Positions 60,378 to 64,000 of a stretch of DNA of 64,000 nucleotides are shown here, one piece after another. Where the stretch lies: positions 1 to 64,000 of the forward strand of contig NZ_RBDY01000014.1 in the NCBI RefSeq assembly GCF_003626575.1, given 5' to 3'. Under the pieces are notes generated by a model. The model was not told the origin of the DNA and did not search any database. It saw nothing but the letters and a program-made list of their open reading frames with translations. The translations under genes were made by a program, and so were the position numbers. The stretch comes from Streptomyces radicis (GTDB lineage: Bacteria; Actinomycetota; Actinomycetes; Streptomycetales; Streptomycetaceae). Position 1 is the first letter of the stretch; every line of letters begins with the position of its first letter.

Positions 60378-60698
60378 GGCGGCAACCGCCCTCTTCCGCT
60401 CCGCAGTGGTGATGGACAGCGGAAATCAAGGCTACGCCCCTCATGCCCTCCGGCGCAGTCCTGGGCCACCAGTCGTGGCCTACACCACATTCATTCGGGG
60501 GTTTCAGGTCACGATGCCCCGGGAAACGGAACAAGTTCGGCGCCGAACGGTAACCATGTGGCAATGGTCGATCGTCGACCGGTCATGACCGGCATCGAGC
60601 TGGGCGAATGCCGCCGGGCATGACGAAACCCCCCGCCGCGGGGCGCGCGACGGCGCCGACCCGGCGTGGGGGAGTGGCCCCTCCCCGGGGACCCTACG
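60378..60698. other. Gene-free 321-bp region upstream of kgd
   Basis: No credible ORF. It holds two perfect 14-bp palindromes, GTTCGGCGCCGAAC (60535-60548) and CCGGTCATGACCGG (60579-60592), and GTCGATCGTCGAC-like symmetry between them, on the promoter side of kgd. The HK terminator lies at its right end. Confidence 0.6.
60669..60686 (-). terminator. Short hairpin after the histidine-kinase gene
   Basis: GGGGAG and CTCCCC (60669-60674, 60681-60686) pair around a six-base loop, 13 bases past the kinase stop. Confidence 0.4.
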
Positions 60699-61793
60699 TC
60701 AAGTGTTCGCCTGCGCGTTACCTGGCAGCGTGAGGCGGATCCGGCAGCCCCTGCGGGATTCGGCCACCCCGATCGTGCCGCCGTGCAGGTCGACCGCCCA
60801 GCGGGCGATCGCCAGGCCGAGCCCGGTGCCCCCGTCACGCGGCGTGACGCCGTTGGTGGTGCCGCGCCCGAAGCGTTCGAAGACCAGCTCCCGCTGCGCG
60901 TGCGGGATGCCGGGGCCCTCGTCGAGCACCTCGAGGACCAGGCCGCCCGTCTGCTGGCCCGCCCTGGCCACCACGGTGACCTGCCCGTTGCGCGGGCTGT
61001 GCTTGACGGCGTTGTCCACCAGGTTGGTCACCACCTGGTCGAGGCGCTCGGGGTCGGCGTGCGCCCGCAGGCCACCCGGGGTGACGTCGAGGCGGAACCT
61101 CACGTCCGTGCGCGCGTGGCCCCGGCGCAGCGCCACGGTCGCGTCGTTCAGCACGGCCGAGAGATACGGCTCCACCTGGAAGCCGCGCGGCTGGAGCGGG
61201 ACCGCGCCGTTCTCGAGCCGTGAGAGGTCGAGCAGCTGCTCGACCAGCCGCCCGAGGCGCTCGGTGGAGCGGAGCGCCGTCGTCATGGTGGTGGGATCGG
61301 CCTCGGAGACTCCGTCCACCACGTTCTCCAGCACGGCGCGCAGCCCCGCGATGGGGGTGCGCAGCTCGTGCGAGACGTTGGCGATCAGCTCCTTGCGGTG
61401 CTGGTCGGCCGCCTGGAGATCGGCGGCCATGCGGTTGAACGCCAGCGCCAGGTCGCCCAGCTCGTCACGGCGCGCCACCCTGACCCGGCGGCCGTAGTCG
61501 CCCCTGGCCATCGCCCGCGCCGCCGAGGTCATCTCCAGCACGGGCGTGGCCAGACTGTGCGCGACGAACTGGGTGACGAGCAGCGAGGCGATGATCGCGA
61601 TGATCGCGATGACCTGGAGCCCGATGTCGGAGCGGTAGGCCATCAGGATCAGCAGGGTGGTGATCGCCACCGAGATGATCACGAGCCAGCCGAGCGCGGC
61701 CTTGACCGAGCGGTAGGGATCGAGCGGGCGCAGCACGCGCCACATCATGGGCCACACCCTGCGCACGAGGGAATGGCTGATCTGCTCCTGCAC
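60699..61793 (-). CDS. Two-component sensor histidine kinase (HAMP/HisKA)
   Basis: A 364-residue membrane kinase. Two membrane segments lie close together (ALGWLVIISVAITTLLILMA and LQVIAIIAIIASLLVTQFVA), giving a very short extracellular loop. HAMP follows, then HisKA with the phospho-His in LIANVSHELRTPIAGLRAVL, N box NLVDNAVKHS, G1 DEGPGIP, F and G2 (GGTGLGLAIARW). All boxes are intact. Start GTG 61793 is two bases after the regulator stop, so the pair is coupled. Little sensor domain suggests sensing within the membrane. Confidence 0.9.
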   Translation of the reverse strand: MQEQISHSLVRRVWPMMWRVLRPLDPYRSVKAALGWLVIISVAITTLLILMAYRSDIGLQVIAIIAIIASLLVTQFVAHSLATPVLEMTSAARAMARGDYGRRVRVARRDELGDLALAFNRMAADLQAADQHRKELIANVSHELRTPIAGLRAVLENVVDGVSEADPTTMTTALRSTERLGRLVEQLLDLSRLENGAVPLQPRGFQVEPYLSAVLNDATVALRRGHARTDVRFRLDVTPGGLRAHADPERLDQVVTNLVDNAVKHSPRNGQVTVVARAGQQTGGLVLEVLDEGPGIPHAQRELVFERFGRGTTNGVTPRDGGTGLGLAIARWAVDLHGGTIGVAESRRGCRIRLTLPGNAQANT

Positions 61794-61795
61794 CT

Positions 61796-62665
61796 CTAGA
61801 CCTCGTTGGGCGCCTGACTCCGCGCGGCCGTCTCGCCGGCGAAGCCGGGCGGCGTCTCCAGGGCGTAGCCGACTCCGTGGACGGTGCGGATGCGCTCCGC
61901 GCCGATCTTCCGCCGCAGCGCCTTGACATGGCTGTCCACGGTCCTGGTGCCCGAGGCGTCGGCCCAGTCCCACACCTCGGCGAGCAACTGCTCGCGCGTG
62001 AGCACCGCGCGGGGCGAACGGGCCAGGCACATGAGCAGGTCGAACTCGGTGGGCGTCAGATGGATGTCCTTGCCCGCCGCCCTCACCCGCCGCTGGGTGC
62101 GGTCGATCTCCAGGTCGCCGAGGCGGACGCTGCCGGGGCGGGGCGTGGTCGCCGCGACCGCGGCGCGCTCGATGCGGCGGAGCAGCACATGGGAGCGGGC
62201 GACCAGCTCGCGCATCGAGAACGGCTTGGTCATGTAGTCGTCGGCGCCGACGCCAAGGCCGACCAGCATGTCCGTCTCGTCGTCGCGGGCGGTGAGCATC
62301 AGCACGGGCACCGGGCGCTGGGCCTGGACGCGGCGGCACACCTCGAGCCCGTCGAAGCCCGGCAGCATCACGTCGAGGATGAGCAGGTCGGGATGCCACG
62401 CGGCGGCGGTCTCCACGGCGGCAGGGCCGTCGGCCGCGGTCTGCACGAGGAAGCCCTCGGCGCGCAGCCTGGCGGCGATCGCCTCGACGATGGTCGGATC
62501 GTCCTCGACGACCAGGACGCGGCGCTGGGCGCCCGGTGTGGTCACTGTGGCGTTGTGGTGGCCGGCCCGTTCCTGCGCTGTGGGGTCGGCGTGGCCATGC
62601 GGTGACAGTGCCTTGTCCTGATGGTTCCGATCCATCGGTGGTGTCCTGGTTTCTGTTTGATTCAT
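61796..62665 (-). CDS. OmpR-family two-component response regulator
   Basis: A 289-residue regulator. Receiver domain begins RRVLVVEDDPTIVEAIAARL, with acceptor Asp in LLILDVMLPGFDG, and switch residues in LMLTARDDETD and GADDYMTKPFSMREL (Lys). The C-terminal winged helix has LTPTEFDLLMCLARSPRAVL and TVDSHVKALRRKIG. A 48-residue His-rich extension precedes the receiver. ATG 62665 is chosen after a G-rich run; ATG 62632 and an inner GTG are options. Paired with the kinase. Confidence 0.9.
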   Translation of the reverse strand: MNQTETRTPPMDRNHQDKALSPHGHADPTAQERAGHHNATVTTPGAQRRVLVVEDDPTIVEAIAARLRAEGFLVQTAADGPAAVETAAAWHPDLLILDVMLPGFDGLEVCRRVQAQRPVPVLMLTARDDETDMLVGLGVGADDYMTKPFSMRELVARSHVLLRRIERAAVAATTPRPGSVRLGDLEIDRTQRRVRAAGKDIHLTPTEFDLLMCLARSPRAVLTREQLLAEVWDWADASGTRTVDSHVKALRRKIGAERIRTVHGVGYALETPPGFAGETAARSQAPNEV

Positions 62666-62754
62666 GTATCCCGCCCCCGGGATTCGTCCTGGTGCCAGTC
62701 GGCTGGTCTCTGGCTCTTGTTGTGCTGATCCTGTGCTGATGAGCACTTCCAAGA

Positions 62755-62786
62755 GCGTAGAGCGACGGATCAACCGTCGGCTACGC
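62755..62786 (-). terminator. Terminator of the spermidine-synthase-like gene
   Basis: GCGTAG and CGACGG (62755-62768) pair with CCGTCG and CTACGC (62774-62786) with small bulges, around ATCAA. The stem covers the stop codon of the gene at 62781 and separates it from the two-component pair. Confidence 0.6.
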
Positions 62787-63542
62787 GGACCGGCTGGCGA
62801 GATGATGGCTGGCGAGAAACAGCACGTCGGGAACGCCCCGGACGACTGGCACTTCTCTGGTGCGAACGGTTGCGAACCCGGCATCCCTCAGATTTCGGGG
62901 GAAAACCTGTGAAGGTCGGGCGGACCAGACGGCCAGCACGCCGCCCGGGGTGAGCGCGGCGCGGCACGCCGCGAGCCCGGCGGGCGTGTACAGGCTCTCG
63001 TTGTCCGGCGTCACGGTCCAGTCGGGGCCGTTGTCGATGTCGAGGCACAGCGCGTCATAACGCCCCTCGCCCCCCGCGTCGCCTCGCCCCGCCACCTCGC
63101 GCAGCTGGTCGAGGAGGTCGGCGACGACCAGCTCGGCGCGCGGATCGGCCAGCGCCTCGGCGGTCACCTCGGACAGCGGCCCTTCCCTGTGCCAGTCGAC
63201 GACGGCGGGCTCGCGCTCCACGACGGTGATCGCGCCCCAGCGCGGCTCGGCGGCGGCCTCGGCCAGCGAGAAGCCCACGCCGAGGCCCCCGATCAGCACG
63301 CGCGGCGCCGGGCGTTCGCCGTCGAGCGCGTCCACGTCGTCAAGAGCCTCAAGTGCCGCGCTCACCAACAGGCGTTCCGAGCGGCCGTCCGAGGTGTCCA
63401 TCAGGAAGCAGCCGTTGGCGATGATCTGGAACAGCTCCCCGTGCCTGCGCAGCACGACCTCGCCGTGCGGGCCCTGCCTGCGGTCGAGGACCACGGGGCC
63501 GGCGTCGTCGGCGGGCTGGCCGGGGGGGTGGAGCGCTGCCAT
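62781..63542 (-). CDS. Spermidine synthase-like (polyamine aminopropyltransferase fold) protein
   Basis: A 253-residue protein of the spermine/spermidine synthase-like Rossmann fold. It has the SAM-type motif PRVLIGGLGVGFSLAEAAAE, the acidic residue ITVVEREPAVVDWHR, and RYDALCLDIDNGPDWTVTPD. Typical members of this non-canonical actinobacterial branch lack polyamine-specific residues and may be methyltransferases. ATG 63542. Gene follows the PP2C-like gene after 35 bases. Substrate unknown. Confidence 0.75.
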   Translation of the reverse strand: MAALHPPGQPADDAGPVVLDRRQGPHGEVVLRRHGELFQIIANGCFLMDTSDGRSERLLVSAALEALDDVDALDGERPAPRVLIGGLGVGFSLAEAAAEPRWGAITVVEREPAVVDWHREGPLSEVTAEALADPRAELVVADLLDQLREVAGRGDAGGEGRYDALCLDIDNGPDWTVTPDNESLYTPAGLAACRAALTPGGVLAVWSARPSQVFPRNLRDAGFATVRTREVPVVRGVPDVLFLASHHLASRSA

Positions 63543-63577
63543 GGGCCCATCCTCCTACAGGTCGCCCTACAGGATCG

Positions 63578-64000
63578 CTACAGCCGGGATCGCTCCAGCT
63601 CGACGACCACGGCGCTGGCGTCGTCGTGCGCCTTGCCGCGGGGGAACGCCGCCCCATCGGGGTCGTCCGCCTCGGCGGCGCGCACCTCGGCGATCGCGGG
63701 CCCCGGCCCGCGCGTGAGCAGCGCGGCGAACAACTCGGGCCAGCCGCCCAGCCGGAACGTCTCCACCCAGCGCCCGAGACCGTCCGTCACCGCCGCGAGG
63801 GCGCGCACCCGCTCGCGGGTCACCGCGCCCGTCACCGCGAGCTCGGCCACCGCGGGGTCGGCCGCCGCGGTGAAGAAGCCGCCGGGCGCGTTCCGCAGCG
63901 ACTCGACGAACGCGCCCCTGCTCTCCCTCGGCAGCCTGCGGGCAGCCGGGCCCAGGTCGTCGAGGCGCGTGTCGAGCACGGGGCGGACCGCGCCCTCGGG
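63578..64000 (-). CDS. Probable PP2C-like phosphatase-family protein, C-terminal part (window edge)
   Basis: The frame is open from the right edge of the window to a stop at 63578 and gives at least 140 residues, the N-terminus lying outside. It ends KAHDDASAVVVELERSRL; the DDASAVVVEL segment resembles the last metal-binding Asp and strand of PP2C-type phosphatases, and AVTDGLGRWVETF fits the D-G element. The catalytic N-terminal motifs are outside, so the assignment is tentative. Confidence 0.5.
   Translation of the reverse strand, partial: PEGAVRPVLDTRLDDLGPAARRLPRESRGAFVESLRNAPGGFFTAAADPAVAELAVTGAVTRERVRALAAVTDGLGRWVETFRLGGWPELFAALLTRGPGPAIAEVRAAEADDPDGAAFPRGKAHDDASAVVVELERSRL

Overview
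The window looks like chromosomal DNA from Streptomyces or a close relative. GC content is very high, GTG starts are frequent, and gene after gene is characteristic of the genus: sigR-rsrA, nrdAB behind a B12 riboswitch, the dasR/dasABC cluster, wblE, sigH with its anti-sigma factor, nickel superoxide dismutase with SodX, and the fused 2-oxoglutarate decarboxylase kgd. From memory, the gene order follows the S. coelicolor chromosome from about sigR to kgd and the two-component pair beside it. This rests on recollection of families, not on a search.

Layout. 1-3.3 kb: a transposase fragment at the edge, a 2-keto-4-pentenoate hydratase-type gene, a Streptomyces-type HTH/helical-repeat regulator and a NUDIX gene. 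3.4-7.5 kb: the thiol-oxidative stress pair sigR-rsrA with a consensus sigma-R promoter, a TPR protein, peptide deformylase and a zinc D,D-carboxypeptidase. 7.5-11.3 kb: nrdA-nrdB with two NrdR boxes 31 bp apart and a cobalamin riboswitch. 11.2-16 kb: a GNAT protein, a 37-bp triple tandem repeat, a DUF2079 membrane protein and cstA-ybdD. 16-22.9 kb: dasR, dasA, dasB, dasC, a GH3 hexosaminidase and a SIS isomerase, i.e. chitobiose uptake and aminosugar catabolism with two dre-like operators. 22.9-30.6 kb: SDR/TetR pair, PdtaS-like kinase convergent with wblE, lipid-kinase-like protein, sigH and anti-sigma, NUDIX. 30.7-43.8 kb: a HelR/HelD-like motor, sodN/sodX, CGNR regulator, methyltransferase, malic enzyme, a glutamine-type ABC transporter, quinone-oxidoreductase-like protein, PadR/DUF4097 operon and DUF6104. 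56.6-64 kb: kgd, an OmpR-type two-component system, a spermidine-synthase-like protein and the end of a PP2C-like gene.

The most unusual part is 43.9-56.5 kb, seven co-directional genes. A trypsin-like protease fused to a VMAP-type C-terminal region, a MoxR AAA+ ATPase and a vWA-like SAV_2336 protein together resemble the vWA-MoxR-VMAP ternary conflict systems known from comparative genomics. They are followed directly by a 55-residue peptide, a radical SAM/SPASM enzyme and a separate HExxH protein (an FxsA/FxsB-like RiPP cassette in which the usual fusion is split), and by a 997-residue TIR-like/NB-ARC/TPR protein. The peptide ends in WGFTQFDDIA, not in the FxSxx tail that names the family. 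I suggest the locus couples an NTP-dependent sensing module to a cyclophane RiPP and a STAND receptor; that link is inference.

No tRNA, rRNA, CRISPR array or complete insertion sequence was recognised. Several perfect hairpins between convergent genes are likely terminators.
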